Source of the DNA: JAGWBD01 sp965220615
Lineage (GTDB): Bacteria > Chloroflexota > Anaerolineae > Aggregatilineales > Phototrophicaceae
Reading direction: 5' to 3'
DNA: 64,000 nucleotides
Assembly (NCBI GenBank): GCA_965220615.1
Contig: CBDCQL010000002.1
Location: forward strand, 1,240,001-1,304,000
The notes beneath the pieces were generated by a model. The model was not told the DNA's origin. It worked only from the letters and a program-made list of their open reading frames with translations, and searched no databases. This document shows, piece by piece, positions 8,105 through 16,813 of the stretch (the stretch's first letter is position 1; the number at the start of each line of letters is the position of its first letter). The position numbers and the translations under genes are program-made.

Positions 8105-8848
8105 ATGACTGGATCAGCGGCTACCCTTCCGCTTGAATTCGAAACGCTGGACCCGGCGGAGCAATTGCGACGCTCGCGCGATTTTCTGCAGCGCATGCGA
8201 ACGCGGCGCACCGTGCGGGACTTCTCTTCCTGCCCGGTGCCCAACGAATTGATCGAAAACGCGATTCGCGTCGCGGGTAGCGCGCCTTCTGGTGCCAATC
8301 AGCAGCCCTGGACCTTCGTCGCCATCAGCGATCCGGCGACCAAACGCCGAATCCGCATCGCCGCCGAGGCCGAGGAGCGAGTCAGCTACGAAAGCCGCAT
8401 GAGTGACGAGTGGCTGGCCGCGCTGGAACCGCTGGGCACCACCTGGCGAAAGCCCTTTCTGGAAGTCGTTCCGTGGATCATTGTGGTATTCCGACAGGCC
8501 TATGGGCTGGGCATTGATCCCGAAAGTGGTGAAGAGCGACGATACAAACACTATTACAGCGAGGAATCAGTCGGTATCGCCGTCGGCCTGCTATTGGCCA
8601 GCCTGCATCTTGCGGGCCTGGCGACGGTGACCCACACACCGAGCCCGATGAAGTTTCTGGCTGAATTGCTCGGCCGCCCGCCCAACGAACGCGCCTTCGT
8701 CATGATCCCTGTCGGCTATCCGGCGACGGACGCGCGCGTCCCGCTCATTACGAAGAAGGACCTGGACGATATTCTGGTGCAGATTACGCCGGAGGAGAAC
8801 CAGGGGTCGCCTGACTCAGGGAACGCAGACGACGGGCGTCAGCGTTGA
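8105..8848 (+). CDS. Nitroreductase family protein, iodotyrosine-deiodinase-like
   Basis: 247-residue FMN flavoprotein of the nitroreductase fold: RRTVRDFS and APSGANQQPW bind FMN, and GLATVTHTPSPM and PVGYPATDARVP are typical of the iodotyrosine deiodinase branch. The substrate-lid triad of the animal enzyme (Glu, Tyr, Lys at 157, 161, 182 in human) has exact counterparts in spacing at Glu91, Tyr95 and Lys116. This supports reductive dehalogenation of halotyrosines or a similar zwitterionic aromatic. The ATG at 8105 has no clear ribosome site, and an in-frame GTG at 8012 could extend it. The last 65 bases overlap the convergent amidohydrolase gene. The 163-base gap before it holds no other gene. 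Confidence 0.85.
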   Translation: MTGSAATLPLEFETLDPAEQLRRSRDFLQRMRTRRTVRDFSSCPVPNELIENAIRVAGSAPSGANQQPWTFVAISDPATKRRIRIAAEAEERVSYESRMSDEWLAALEPLGTTWRKPFLEVVPWIIVVFRQAYGLGIDPESGEERRYKHYYSEESVGIAVGLLLASLHLAGLATVTHTPSPMKFLAELLGRPPNERAFVMIPVGYPATDARVPLITKKDLDDILVQITPEENQGSPDSGNADDGRQR

Positions 8849-10133
8849 GTTGAGCCGCCGCCGCCCCGTAGTCCAGCGTCGTCAACTGGCGCCTCCTCAT
8901 CAACCAGCGTCCGTCCACCATCATGTCTCGCACCTGCGAACCGTTCACGCTATAGACGAGGGCCGTGAAGGGGTCAACACCGGCCTCGGGCGCCCAGCCC
9001 GGCCCTGTCCTGTCAATGACGAGCAGGTCCGCCCTTCGTCCCGGAGCCAGCTCGCCGATTTTTTCCCCGAGCCCCAGAGCCACTGCCCCGCCCCGGGTCG
9101 CCATGTCCAGCACTTCCCGCGCGCGAATGGCCCCGGGACGACGCTCCCGGTAACTTGTGAGTTTCGCCAGCGTACGCATTTCGCTGAACAAGTCGTAATC
9201 GTTGTTGTTGCAGACATTGTCCGTGCCCAGCGCCGTATTGATTCCAGCCGAGCGCATGGCCAGCAAGGGTGCCGACTCCGAGCCCGCGCGCATACAGGCG
9301 CTGGCGGCGACGACCGCTGTGAAGGGCCGTTTGGCCAGCAGGGACCAGTCCTCTGACGGGATGCAGATGCTGTGCGCCGCCAGCAGGGGCCGGTCCAGCA
9401 TGCCCATCACTTCAAGTTGCTGCACCGCCGTTCTGCCGAATTCCGCCCTGCAATAGCGGTCTTCCTCGCCACTGGTTGACAGGTGTACGTGCAGGCCCGT
9501 GTTGTACTTGCGGGCCAGGCCGTGCTCGGCTTTCATCAACTCAGGAGAGTTATCGACGAAAAAGGCGTGTGGCCCGACCCATCCCTGCAGGCGCCCGCTG
9601 TCGTCCTCGCCAATGCTTTCGAGAAATGCTTCCAGTTGCGCCAGCTCCTCTTCACGAGCTGCCGCGTCTCCCAATTCGACGACACCATAGGCAAGCGCTG
9701 CGCGCATGCCACTTCGGCGCACAACCGGCACGATCTGGTCCATGTGGAAGTATTGGTCGGCAAAGGTCGTCGTTCCAGACAGGATCATTTCGGCGCAGGC
9801 CACCTCGACCGCTGGAGACACCATGTCAGGCATCATCACCAGTTCGAGCGTACGGATCTTTTCGTACCAGCCTTCCATAGTGAACAGGGACACGCCCTCA
9901 GCCATGCCGCGAAACAGGGTCATGGGGGTGTGCGTGTGTGCATTGACCAGACCTGGCATGATCAACGCGCCGGCGCAATCGATGCGTTCGTCGAAACTGC
10001 CAGCCGGCACGCGGGACGAGGGGCCCAGGGCAGCAATTCGGCCATCCTCGACCAGTACAAAACCAGAGCCATACACCCCGTCCGCCTGGCCGAGGGCCAG
10101 AACCATCGCATTCTCAAGCAAGATGGTGTTCAT
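8784..10133 (-). CDS. Amidohydrolase family protein (TRZ/ATZ, MtaD-like deaminase)
   Basis: 449 residues of the metal-dependent amidohydrolase superfamily, subgroup of chlorohydrolases and S-adenosylhomocysteine/methylthioadenosine deaminases. Metal ligands are in GLVNAHTHTPM (about 61-71), the lone His in HVHLS, His in AAHSI and Asp in LGTDN. The C-terminal composite beta-sheet segment ends in RADLLVIDRTG and a DGRWLMRRR tail typical of the family. It would deaminate or dechlorinate an N-heterocycle. Its 3' end overlaps the nitroreductase gene by 65 bases on the opposite strand. Guanine deaminase or other cytosine-like substrates remain possible. Confidence 0.88.
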   Translation of the reverse strand: MNTILLENAMVLALGQADGVYGSGFVLVEDGRIAALGPSSRVPAGSFDERIDCAGALIMPGLVNAHTHTPMTLFRGMAEGVSLFTMEGWYEKIRTLELVMMPDMVSPAVEVACAEMILSGTTTFADQYFHMDQIVPVVRRSGMRAALAYGVVELGDAAAREEELAQLEAFLESIGEDDSGRLQGWVGPHAFFVDNSPELMKAEHGLARKYNTGLHVHLSTSGEEDRYCRAEFGRTAVQQLEVMGMLDRPLLAAHSICIPSEDWSLLAKRPFTAVVAASACMRAGSESAPLLAMRSAGINTALGTDNVCNNNDYDLFSEMRTLAKLTSYRERRPGAIRAREVLDMATRGGAVALGLGEKIGELAPGRRADLLVIDRTGPGWAPEAGVDPFTALVYSVNGSQVRDMMVDGRWLMRRRQLTTLDYGAAAAQLNADARRLRSLSQATPGSPPA

Positions 10134-10153
10134 GCCCTTTTCGCCCTAATTCT

Positions 10154-10182
10154 TTGCCGGAGGGTTTGTTGCGCGTTACACT
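10154..10182 (+). promoter_or_regulatory. Sigma-70 promoter of the nucleoside transport operon
   Basis: TTGCCG (10154-10159), 17 bases, TACACT (10177-10182), 63 bases before the binding-protein start at 10245, which has the ribosome site GAGGAAAG. Confidence 0.6.
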
Positions 10183-10244
10183 GCGGGTAGAAGAGTGCGG
10201 TCACTTTCCGCCACTCATTTGGCAACCGACATGAGGAAAGTACC

Positions 10245-11345
10245 ATGAAACTTCGTTTGCTGGTGATTGCAAGCCTTTTGTTCGGGATGTTTGGCCCGGT
10301 TGTCCTCGCCCAGGACGACATGATGATGGAAGACCCCTGCCTGGCCCCCATGGAAGAAGACGGCGAAATGATGGAGGTGCCGGACAACAGCCACATCAGC
10401 TTCGAAATCATCCTGCCCAACCCGCGTGGCGACCGCTCCTTCATTGACTCTGCCGCGGCCGGCGCCGAACGCGCGATCGCCGAGCTGGGCGTGGAGGGCG
10501 TGATCATTGAGACCCAGGGCGTCCAGGAACATGACGCTGCCGTGCGCCGTGCCATTCAGGACGAGCCCAACATCGTGATCACCATCGCCGTCGACGCTGT
10601 CATCATTGAGGAAGTTGCGACCGAATTTCCGGACCAGAAATTTGGCGCCCAGGAGACCTTCTTCTTCCCCGCGCCGCCAGACCTGGAAAACCTGGCGCTC
10701 TTCAACATCCTTACCCACGAAAACAGCTATCTTGCAGGTATGGCAGCCGGTATGCTGAGCCGCACGGGCACGGTGGGCGCCGTCGGTGGTATTGACTCCC
10801 CCGGCATCAACCTGTTCATCGTCGGCTTCGAGGAAGGTGTAAAATCGGTTTGTGAAGACTGCCAGACGGTGCGCAGCTACGTCGGCGATTTCTCGGACCC
10901 GGTGACCGCCAAGGAGCAGGCGCTGGCTCTCATCGAGCAGGGCGCGGACATCCTTTACCAGGTCGCCGGCCGCAGCGGTGAAGGTGTGCTTCAGGCGGCA
11001 TCCGAGACGGGCAATTTCGCCATCGGCGTCGACAGCAACCAGGACCATCTCTTCCCCGGCACGATCCTCGTTTCCGCCATGAAACGCGTGGACAACGCCG
11101 TCTTCAGTTTCGTGGAGAGCGTGGTCAACGATACCTACGAATCGGGCACGACGACCGTGGGCCTTGCCGAAGGCTTTGCCGGCCTGAGTTGGGACGAAGG
11201 CATCTGCTCGCGCACCTTCGACGAACATGGGCCGGAAGACCTGGTGGCCCAGCTGCCTGAAGTGCGCGCGGCCATCGCCGAGGCGCGTGAGGCCATCCTC
11301 GCCGGAGAGCTGGAAGTCACCAATGCCCTGGAAATGGCCGGCTAG
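10245..11345 (+). CDS. BMP family ABC transporter substrate-binding protein
   Basis: 366 residues with a Sec signal peptide of about 23 residues (hydrophobic core LLVIASLLFGMFG, probable cleavage after VLA) and no lipobox cysteine. A short acidic Met-rich stretch follows, then a type I periplasmic-binding fold of the basic membrane protein/PnrA family, which binds purine and other nucleosides. The segments SYLAGMAAGMLSRTGTVG and YQVAGRSGEGVLQAA are characteristic. It delivers nucleosides to the ATPase and permeases that follow. A nucleoside hydrolase at the operon end agrees with this substrate. A perfect GC-rich stem-loop follows directly. Confidence 0.92.
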   Translation: MKLRLLVIASLLFGMFGPVVLAQDDMMMEDPCLAPMEEDGEMMEVPDNSHISFEIILPNPRGDRSFIDSAAAGAERAIAELGVEGVIIETQGVQEHDAAVRRAIQDEPNIVITIAVDAVIIEEVATEFPDQKFGAQETFFFPAPPDLENLALFNILTHENSYLAGMAAGMLSRTGTVGAVGGIDSPGINLFIVGFEEGVKSVCEDCQTVRSYVGDFSDPVTAKEQALALIEQGADILYQVAGRSGEGVLQAASETGNFAIGVDSNQDHLFPGTILVSAMKRVDNAVFSFVESVVNDTYESGTTTVGLAEGFAGLSWDEGICSRTFDEHGPEDLVAQLPEVRAAIAEAREAILAGELEVTNALEMAG

Positions 11346-11367
11346 GGCAACAGATTAACTTCATTGA

Positions 11368-11395
11368 GGGGGAGGCGGCGCGAAATGCCTCCCCC
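11368..11395 (+). terminator. Stem-loop after the BMP binding-protein gene
   Basis: GGGGGAGGC (11368-11376) and GCCTCCCCC (11387-11395) form a perfect 9-base stem with a 10-base loop. No T-run follows, so this is better read as an mRNA-stabilising or attenuating hairpin between the binding-protein gene and the ATPase gene than as a full terminator. Confidence 0.6.
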
Positions 11396-11412
11396 ACAGC
11401 CGCAGGTTTCCT

Positions 11413-12942
11413 GTGACACCTGATCTTGCCATCGACATGTGCGAGGTGCGCAAGTACTTCCCGTCCTCGGATGTGCTCGCCGCCGATGACGTGGACTTCC
11501 AGGTCCGTCAGGGAGAAATCCACGCACTGGTCGGCGAAAACGGCGCCGGCAAGACGACCCTGATGAATATCCTCTACGGCCTGGTCAGGGCCAACCATGG
11601 TGACGTACAGGTCAACGGCGAGACTGTCCATATTCATCATCCCAACGATGCCATTCGCGCCGGCATCGGTATGGTGCACCAGCATTTCAAACTGATACCG
11701 TCTTTTACCATTGCCGAAAATGTCATGCTGGGTATCGAACCCGGCCAACTGGGTTTCATCAACGCAGGTGAGGAAGCGCAGGCCGTTCAGGACCTGGGAG
11801 AGAACTTTGGCTTGCCGGTCGACCCGAACGCGGTTGTCGCCGACATTTCCGTCGGTATGCAGCAGCGTGTCGAAATCCTCAAGACCCTGCAGCGGGACGC
11901 CCGCATCCTGGTACTGGACGAACCCACCGCCGTACTCACGCCCCAGGAAGTGCGCGAACTTTACAACGTCATCCGTCAGCTGGCAGCCGATGGCCGCACC
12001 ATCATCCTGATCACGCACAAGCTCGTCGAAGTCAAGGCCGTGGCAGACCGGGTCAGCGTGATGCGCAACGGGCGCATGATCGCCACGCATGACGTCTCTG
12101 ACGTCAGCATTCGTGACATGGCCAACCTGATGGTCGGGCGCGAGGTCGTCCTGCGCGTTGACAAGGAAAAGGCAAGTCCAAAGGAGCCCGTACTTGCGGT
12201 CAACAACTTGCTGGTCGCCAGCGCCGGCGGCATTCCGGCGGTCTTTGGCGTCAGTCTGGAATTGCGCGCCGGAGAGATTCTGGGCATTGCCGGAGTCAGT
12301 GGCAACGGGCAGACGGAGTTGGTGGAAGCCCTTTGCGGCCTGCGCCCTGTTGAGGGCGGCAGCGTCGTGCTGGGCGGCGAAGACGTCACCCTGAGCACGG
12401 TGCGCGCCAGGCGCGAGCGCGGCATGGCGCACATCCCGGAAGACCGCATGCAAATGGGTCTAAATCTTCGCACCTCCCTGGACGAGAATCTGATCGTCAC
12501 GGTGTATCAACGCAGTCCCTGGTCTGAACGGGGCATCTTTCGTTTTCGCGCCATCCGTGAATTCGCGCAACGCATCGTGCGCAGCTTCAACGTCCGCTCG
12601 GCCCGGCTTGGCGAGGAAATCCACACCTTGTCCGGCGGCAACTTGCAGAAACTCGTACTGGGTAGGGAACTGGACGGCCATCCAGGTCTGATCGTTGCCA
12701 ACCAGCCAACGCGGGGGCTGGACATAGGCAGCATTGAGTTTGTACACAAAACACTTGTTGAGGCCCGCGACGCCGGCGCGGCGATTTTGCTGGTTTCGGT
12801 CGAACTGGATGAGATTTTTTCACTGAGCGATCGCGTCGCCATTATGTTTGAAGGGCGCATCATGGCCGTTCACGACATCGAAGATCTCGATGAGGAAAGC
12901 ATCGGTCTGTTGATGGCCGGCCATCAGGAGCCTGAACCATGA
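11413..12942 (+). CDS. Nucleoside ABC transporter, ATP-binding protein (double NBD)
   Basis: 509 residues with two fused ABC ATPase domains as in RbsA/NupO. The first (about 1-250) has Walker A GENGAGKTT, the Q-loop HQHFKL, and Walker B ILVLDEPTAVLTP. The second (about 260-509) has the degenerate Walker A GVSGNGQTEL, the signature LSGGNLQK, and the Walker B replacement LIVANQPTRGLD normal for this group. It energises uptake by the two permeases that follow. The start is GTG at 11413. The 3' end overlaps the first permease by ATGA. Confidence 0.93.
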   Translation: MTPDLAIDMCEVRKYFPSSDVLAADDVDFQVRQGEIHALVGENGAGKTTLMNILYGLVRANHGDVQVNGETVHIHHPNDAIRAGIGMVHQHFKLIPSFTIAENVMLGIEPGQLGFINAGEEAQAVQDLGENFGLPVDPNAVVADISVGMQQRVEILKTLQRDARILVLDEPTAVLTPQEVRELYNVIRQLAADGRTIILITHKLVEVKAVADRVSVMRNGRMIATHDVSDVSIRDMANLMVGREVVLRVDKEKASPKEPVLAVNNLLVASAGGIPAVFGVSLELRAGEILGIAGVSGNGQTELVEALCGLRPVEGGSVVLGGEDVTLSTVRARRERGMAHIPEDRMQMGLNLRTSLDENLIVTVYQRSPWSERGIFRFRAIREFAQRIVRSFNVRSARLGEEIHTLSGGNLQKLVLGRELDGHPGLIVANQPTRGLDIGSIEFVHKTLVEARDAGAAILLVSVELDEIFSLSDRVAIMFEGRIMAVHDIEDLDEESIGLLMAGHQEPEP

Positions 12943-14210
12943 TCACGCGTCTGCGGCACGTACTGGAAGGCGCCACAATCCCGGTGGCGGCCGTCATGCT
13001 GGGCCTGGTCGTCAGCAGCGCCTTTGTTGCCATCGCGGGCAAACAGCCCCTGCCCACCTACGCTTTCATGTTCTGCGAAGGCTTTGGCGCGCGCGGCTGC
13101 GAAAACTTCGGCCATCTCCTGTTCGTCCCCGTTGAGGAAGAGGACGGCTCCGTTAGTACCCACTTTGCCCCCACGCTGGGAACGCGAGGGCACAAACTGG
13201 CCATCGTGCTGGAACGCGCCACGCCCTTAATCCTGACCGCGCTTTCCGCCACCGTTGCCTTTCGCGCCGGAATGTTCAGTATCGGCCAGGACGGCCAACT
13301 CGTGCTGGGCGCCGTGGCGGCGGTCTTCCTGGGATACTGGCTGCCGGACCAGATATACCTGCTTACCGGCACCAGCCCGGACAACGCCCCACCCCTGCAA
13401 CTGACCCTCATGCGCCTGACCATTCCACCCGTCGCAATGGCGGCTGCCATGCTGGTCGGCGCCTTCTACTCCTGGATCGCCGGCATTCTCAAGGTCCGCC
13501 TGAACGTCAACGAACTCATCAGCACCATCATCCTGAATGCCATCGCCGTCCAGTTCGTCACCTTCATGGTGAATTTCCCCTTGCGCGCCGACTTCAACAA
13601 CATCGCTCGCACGCGCACCATTGACGACACGGCCTGGCTGACACCTTTCACCCGCGCGCTATTGAACGAGGTGGACTGGTTCCGCGGATCCCGTCTGGGC
13701 ATCGGGCTTTTGCTGGTTCTGGTCGCCGCACTGATCATCTGGTTTTTTCTGCATCGAACGACGGCCGGTTACGAACAGCGCATGACGGAGGGATCGCGCC
13801 TCTTTGCGCGTTATGGCGGCATCCCATCCGCGCGCGCCACGCTTCGCGCGATGCTCATCAGCGGCGCCCTCAGCGGGTTGGCCGGCGCCCTGATGATCCT
13901 GGGCGTGGAACGCCGCATTGTGGATGGCTTCGCGCTGGGCGGAACGGGCTTTGACGGCGTGCTGGTCGCCATCCTGGCGCGCGAGTCGGTGGTCGGAATC
14001 CTGCTCGTCGCCAGTTTCTTTGCGGGCCTGGAACAGGGCGCGATTAATCTGCAGTTTGAGAATCTTCCACGCCAGCTGGGCGGCATGATCATCGCCTTCA
14101 TGATCCTCTTCGCTTCCATGGAAGATTTCTTCCGCGAAAACATCACAAGGCTGCGCGTTCGTCTTTTCCCCGAATCCGTCGCGCCTTCGCAATCCGCGAG
14201 CGAGGCCTGA
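12939..14210 (+). CDS. Nucleoside ABC transporter permease (first)
   Basis: 423 residues, a polytopic membrane protein of the branched-chain/ribose permease superfamily (BPD_transp_2), matching the NupP/YufP type. A first hydrophobic segment (about 9-30) is followed by an extracytoplasmic loop of about 60 residues, then ALSATVAFRAGMFSIGQDGQ and the cytoplasmic coupling region with TRARATLRAMLISGALSGLAGA-type sequence. The long first loop is characteristic of this transporter class. It overlaps the ATPase gene by four bases and is followed after three bases by the second permease. Confidence 0.9.
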   Translation: MITRLRHVLEGATIPVAAVMLGLVVSSAFVAIAGKQPLPTYAFMFCEGFGARGCENFGHLLFVPVEEEDGSVSTHFAPTLGTRGHKLAIVLERATPLILTALSATVAFRAGMFSIGQDGQLVLGAVAAVFLGYWLPDQIYLLTGTSPDNAPPLQLTLMRLTIPPVAMAAAMLVGAFYSWIAGILKVRLNVNELISTIILNAIAVQFVTFMVNFPLRADFNNIARTRTIDDTAWLTPFTRALLNEVDWFRGSRLGIGLLLVLVAALIIWFFLHRTTAGYEQRMTEGSRLFARYGGIPSARATLRAMLISGALSGLAGALMILGVERRIVDGFALGGTGFDGVLVAILARESVVGILLVASFFAGLEQGAINLQFENLPRQLGGMIIAFMILFASMEDFFRENITRLRVRLFPESVAPSQSASEA

Positions 14211-14213
14211 CAC

Positions 14214-15290
14214 ATGCTTGACCTGCTCAACACCAGACAACGCGAAATCCGAATTGCCATGCAGGTCTGCGCCGTCCTTGTGACCGTCGTATTCCTCTTC
14301 GGCCTGCCGGACTCCCTCGTGCAGAGCAGCATTCGCCTCGCTACGCCCTTCGTGCTGGGTTCCCTGGGTGCCCTGCTGGCCAGCAGAGCAGGCGTCCTGA
14401 ATTTGGCGATTGAGGGCAAGATGCTGCTGGGCGCCTTTGTGGGCGTCGCCATCCTTTTTCAGAGTGGATACGACCCGCTGGTGGGGGTTATCGCCGCGAC
14501 GGTGTCCGGAGGCATCCTCGGCCTTGTTTTCGCCGTTCTTTATCTTCGCATTCGCATCAATTTGATCATCCTTGCCCTGGCCGTAAACCTGCTGGTCGCC
14601 AACGGCACCGTATTCTTCATGCGCGCCAGCTTTGGCGTGTATGGCACCCTGGCAGATCCCAGCATCCGTTCCCTGCCTACCCTGCGAATCCCCCTGGTGG
14701 AAGATTTGCCGGTACTGGGCCCGCTGTTGAGTGGCTATAACGCCATCGTTTACGTCGGCTGGGTCATGGTTGTCGTCGTCTGGGTGATGCTTTTCCGCAC
14801 GCGTTTCGGCCGACACATTCGCGCGGTGGGCGAGAATCAGGAAGCCGCCGAATCCGTAGGCATAAACGTGACCCGCGTGCAAATCTTTGCGCTAACCCTT
14901 AGCGGCATGCTGGCCGGTCTGGCCGGCGCTTTTCTATCCCTTGGCGTTCTCAGCCAGTTCCTCGAGAACATGACTGCCGCCCGTGGCTGGATCGCGCTGA
15001 CGGTTTCGCTTTTCGCCCTGCAACGCCCGGTGGCGGCCTTCTTCACCTCCCTGTTCTTTGGTTTTGCCGAAGCGCTTTCCTTCTTCATTCAGGCCCAGCC
15101 CCACCTCAACATTCCGGCGGACCTGGTGCTGGCCCTGCCCCAGTTGGCCACCATTGCCGCCCTCGTGATGGTCGCACTGCGCATTCGGGCTTCCGAATTG
15201 ATCAAACGCCGGGACTTCGCGGCCCGCTTCGGACAGGAAATCAGCGAACTTAAGGATATTGTGCGCCCAGGCAAGGCGGAGGCGACATGA
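14214..15290 (+). CDS. Nucleoside ABC transporter permease (second)
   Basis: 358 residues, membrane partner of the preceding permease (NupQ/YufQ type). The segment GALLASRAGVLNLAIEGKML is the family signature (glycine-rich, then NLAIEG), and RAVGENQEAAESVGINV marks the cytoplasmic loop that contacts the ATPase. Roughly eight to ten membrane helices are visible. The stop codon overlaps the start of the next gene by four bases, so the small protein at 15287 is translated from the same message. Confidence 0.9.
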   Translation: MLDLLNTRQREIRIAMQVCAVLVTVVFLFGLPDSLVQSSIRLATPFVLGSLGALLASRAGVLNLAIEGKMLLGAFVGVAILFQSGYDPLVGVIAATVSGGILGLVFAVLYLRIRINLIILALAVNLLVANGTVFFMRASFGVYGTLADPSIRSLPTLRIPLVEDLPVLGPLLSGYNAIVYVGWVMVVVVWVMLFRTRFGRHIRAVGENQEAAESVGINVTRVQIFALTLSGMLAGLAGAFLSLGVLSQFLENMTAARGWIALTVSLFALQRPVAAFFTSLFFGFAEALSFFIQAQPHLNIPADLVLALPQLATIAALVMVALRIRASELIKRRDFAARFGQEISELKDIVRPGKAEAT

Positions 15291-15865
15291 GCGTGCCACC
15301 ATGGCAACAGGACCCCTGGACCCGCATTCGTACCATCCACGATTTCCCCGCGGACGAAGTCATTTCCGCGTTGCAGAAGGAAATCCGTCGCGGCAACCTG
15401 GAAAACGCCGCCTTGCTCGCCTGGGAGATGCTAAACACCAGCGAGGAACTGGAAGAAGTCCTGTGGAGTCGCCTGCAGGTCATTTCGGTCGAGGACGTCG
15501 GCTTTGGTGACGTGCAGGCGCCCCTGTTCGTGGAGACGCTTTACCAGATGCACCTGCGCCTGCCGCGGCCGCGGGGAGATCGCTATCTCTTCGCCATTCA
15601 CGCGCTGCGTTTTCTTTGCCAGAGCCTGAAAGACCGCTCCAGTGACGAGTTGCTCAACTGGTTGAGCCGGGCGGTGGAAGGTGGCGTGCGCCCGGAAATC
15701 CCCGACTACGCCCTGGATATCCATACAAGACGCGGCCAGCAATTGGGTCGCGGCATGCAACACTTTCTGCGGGAAGGCGCGCAGGTGGCGCCGCGTCTGA
15801 CAGAAGACGACAGTCCCTGGCGCCAGCGACTGTCCAACCTGATTGAAGGAGAAGACGCGCATTGA
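15287..15865 (+). CDS. Orphan protein resembling the C-terminal region of RarA/MgsA ATPases
   Basis: 192 residues, soluble and mainly helical. The core resembles the C-terminal (MgsA_C-type) part of the RarA/MgsA/WRNIP1 recombination factors: DEVISALQKEIRRGNLENAA (about 22-41), SRLQVISVEDVGFGD (about 61-75, cf. the family's R-L-x-x-x-A-S-E-D-I-G), and a region near 150 ending LGRGMQHFLREG. No AAA+ ATPase, Walker A or Walker B precedes it, so it is a stand-alone domain. It is coupled by four-base overlaps to the permease before it and to the nucleoside hydrolase after it. That location makes a role in nucleoside metabolism as likely as one in DNA repair. Function unknown. Confidence 0.7.
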   Translation: MSVPPWQQDPWTRIRTIHDFPADEVISALQKEIRRGNLENAALLAWEMLNTSEELEEVLWSRLQVISVEDVGFGDVQAPLFVETLYQMHLRLPRPRGDRYLFAIHALRFLCQSLKDRSSDELLNWLSRAVEGGVRPEIPDYALDIHTRRGQQLGRGMQHFLREGAQVAPRLTEDDSPWRQRLSNLIEGEDAH

Positions 15866-16797
15866 AACTGATCATTGACACGGACGCCGGCGTGGACGAC
15901 GCCCATGCCCTGATGATGGCGCTGGCCTGTCCTGACGCCCAGGTTGAATGCATCACCACCGTCGTTGGCAATATCGACCTGGAAAACGTCGTGCGCAACG
16001 TTGGCACGGTGCTGGACGTGATGGATATGGACGTCCCTTTCTATCGGGGTGCGCAGTTGCCGCTGGTGGCGCCCTGGCGTTTCGAGACGGAATTCGTGCA
16101 CGGTTCGGACGGCCTTGGCGATCTCAGGGAGCGGCCACCGGCCCGGCACTTCCCCGCGGATGGCCATGCCGTCATGCAAATCATCGAGCGGAGCGCTGCC
16201 GCTCCAGGCGAGATCACCCTGGTTGCGATTGGGCCGCTGACTAACGTCGCCCTAGCACTGCGGCTGGACCCCGATTTGCCAAAGCGTTTGAAGCGACTGG
16301 TTGTCATGGGCGGTTCCCTGCACGCCGTCGGCAACACAGACATCTTCCCGGCCGAGTTCAATATCTACTGCGACCCGGAAGCGGCCCACATGGTGTTTGA
16401 AGCTTTCACGGACATTCTGCTGGTCACCTGGGACGCCACCCTGGCCAATCCCCTGCCGACCCCTGTCTTTGAGGAACTCACGAGCCAGCCCGGGCCGCGC
16501 GCCGCCCTGTATCGTGACAGCTGCGAAGGCATGTTGAGGCGCCTGGTGGAAGCCGGCCTGGAAGCCTCGGTGCTGATTCCCGACACGCTGACCATGGCCG
16601 TCACGCTCCGCCCCGGGCTCATCGTGGCCAGTGAGCGCCATCACGTCGCGGTCGAACTCAGAGGCTCGCTGTCTCGCGGCCAGACGATTACGGACCATCG
16701 CAACTGGGTGAGGCAAACGCCCAACGTGGAATGCGTCACGGAGGCGGAAATCGGAGGCGTGGCCGATCTGTTCCGGCAGTTCGTAGCGCCCGTCTAG
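15862..16797 (+). CDS. Nucleoside hydrolase
   Basis: 311 residues of the inosine/uridine-preferring nucleoside hydrolase family. The calcium-binding N-terminus DTDAGVDDA (residues 6-14, pattern DxDxxxDD) is intact. MGGSLHAVGNT and FPAEFNIYCDPEAAH (about 160-180) supply the ribose-binding Asn and neighbours. It cleaves the N-glycosidic bond of imported nucleosides to a base and ribose in the cytoplasm. It is the last gene of the uptake operon that begins at 10245, so transport and first catabolic step are co-expressed. Base preference is not readable. Confidence 0.92.
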   Translation: MKLIIDTDAGVDDAHALMMALACPDAQVECITTVVGNIDLENVVRNVGTVLDVMDMDVPFYRGAQLPLVAPWRFETEFVHGSDGLGDLRERPPARHFPADGHAVMQIIERSAAAPGEITLVAIGPLTNVALALRLDPDLPKRLKRLVVMGGSLHAVGNTDIFPAEFNIYCDPEAAHMVFEAFTDILLVTWDATLANPLPTPVFEELTSQPGPRAALYRDSCEGMLRRLVEAGLEASVLIPDTLTMAVTLRPGLIVASERHHVAVELRGSLSRGQTITDHRNWVRQTPNVECVTEAEIGGVADLFRQFVAPV

Positions 16798-16813
16798 CCC
16801 GACCCCGCCAGGC

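Noticed and set aside
11317..12453. 378-codon open frame on the minus strand
   Set aside because: It lies opposite the double ABC ATPase, which has all its nucleotide-binding motifs on the plus strand.
13659..14882. 407-codon open frame on the minus strand
   Set aside because: It covers the complementary strand of both nucleoside permeases and has a polar, repetitive composition typical of antisense frames.
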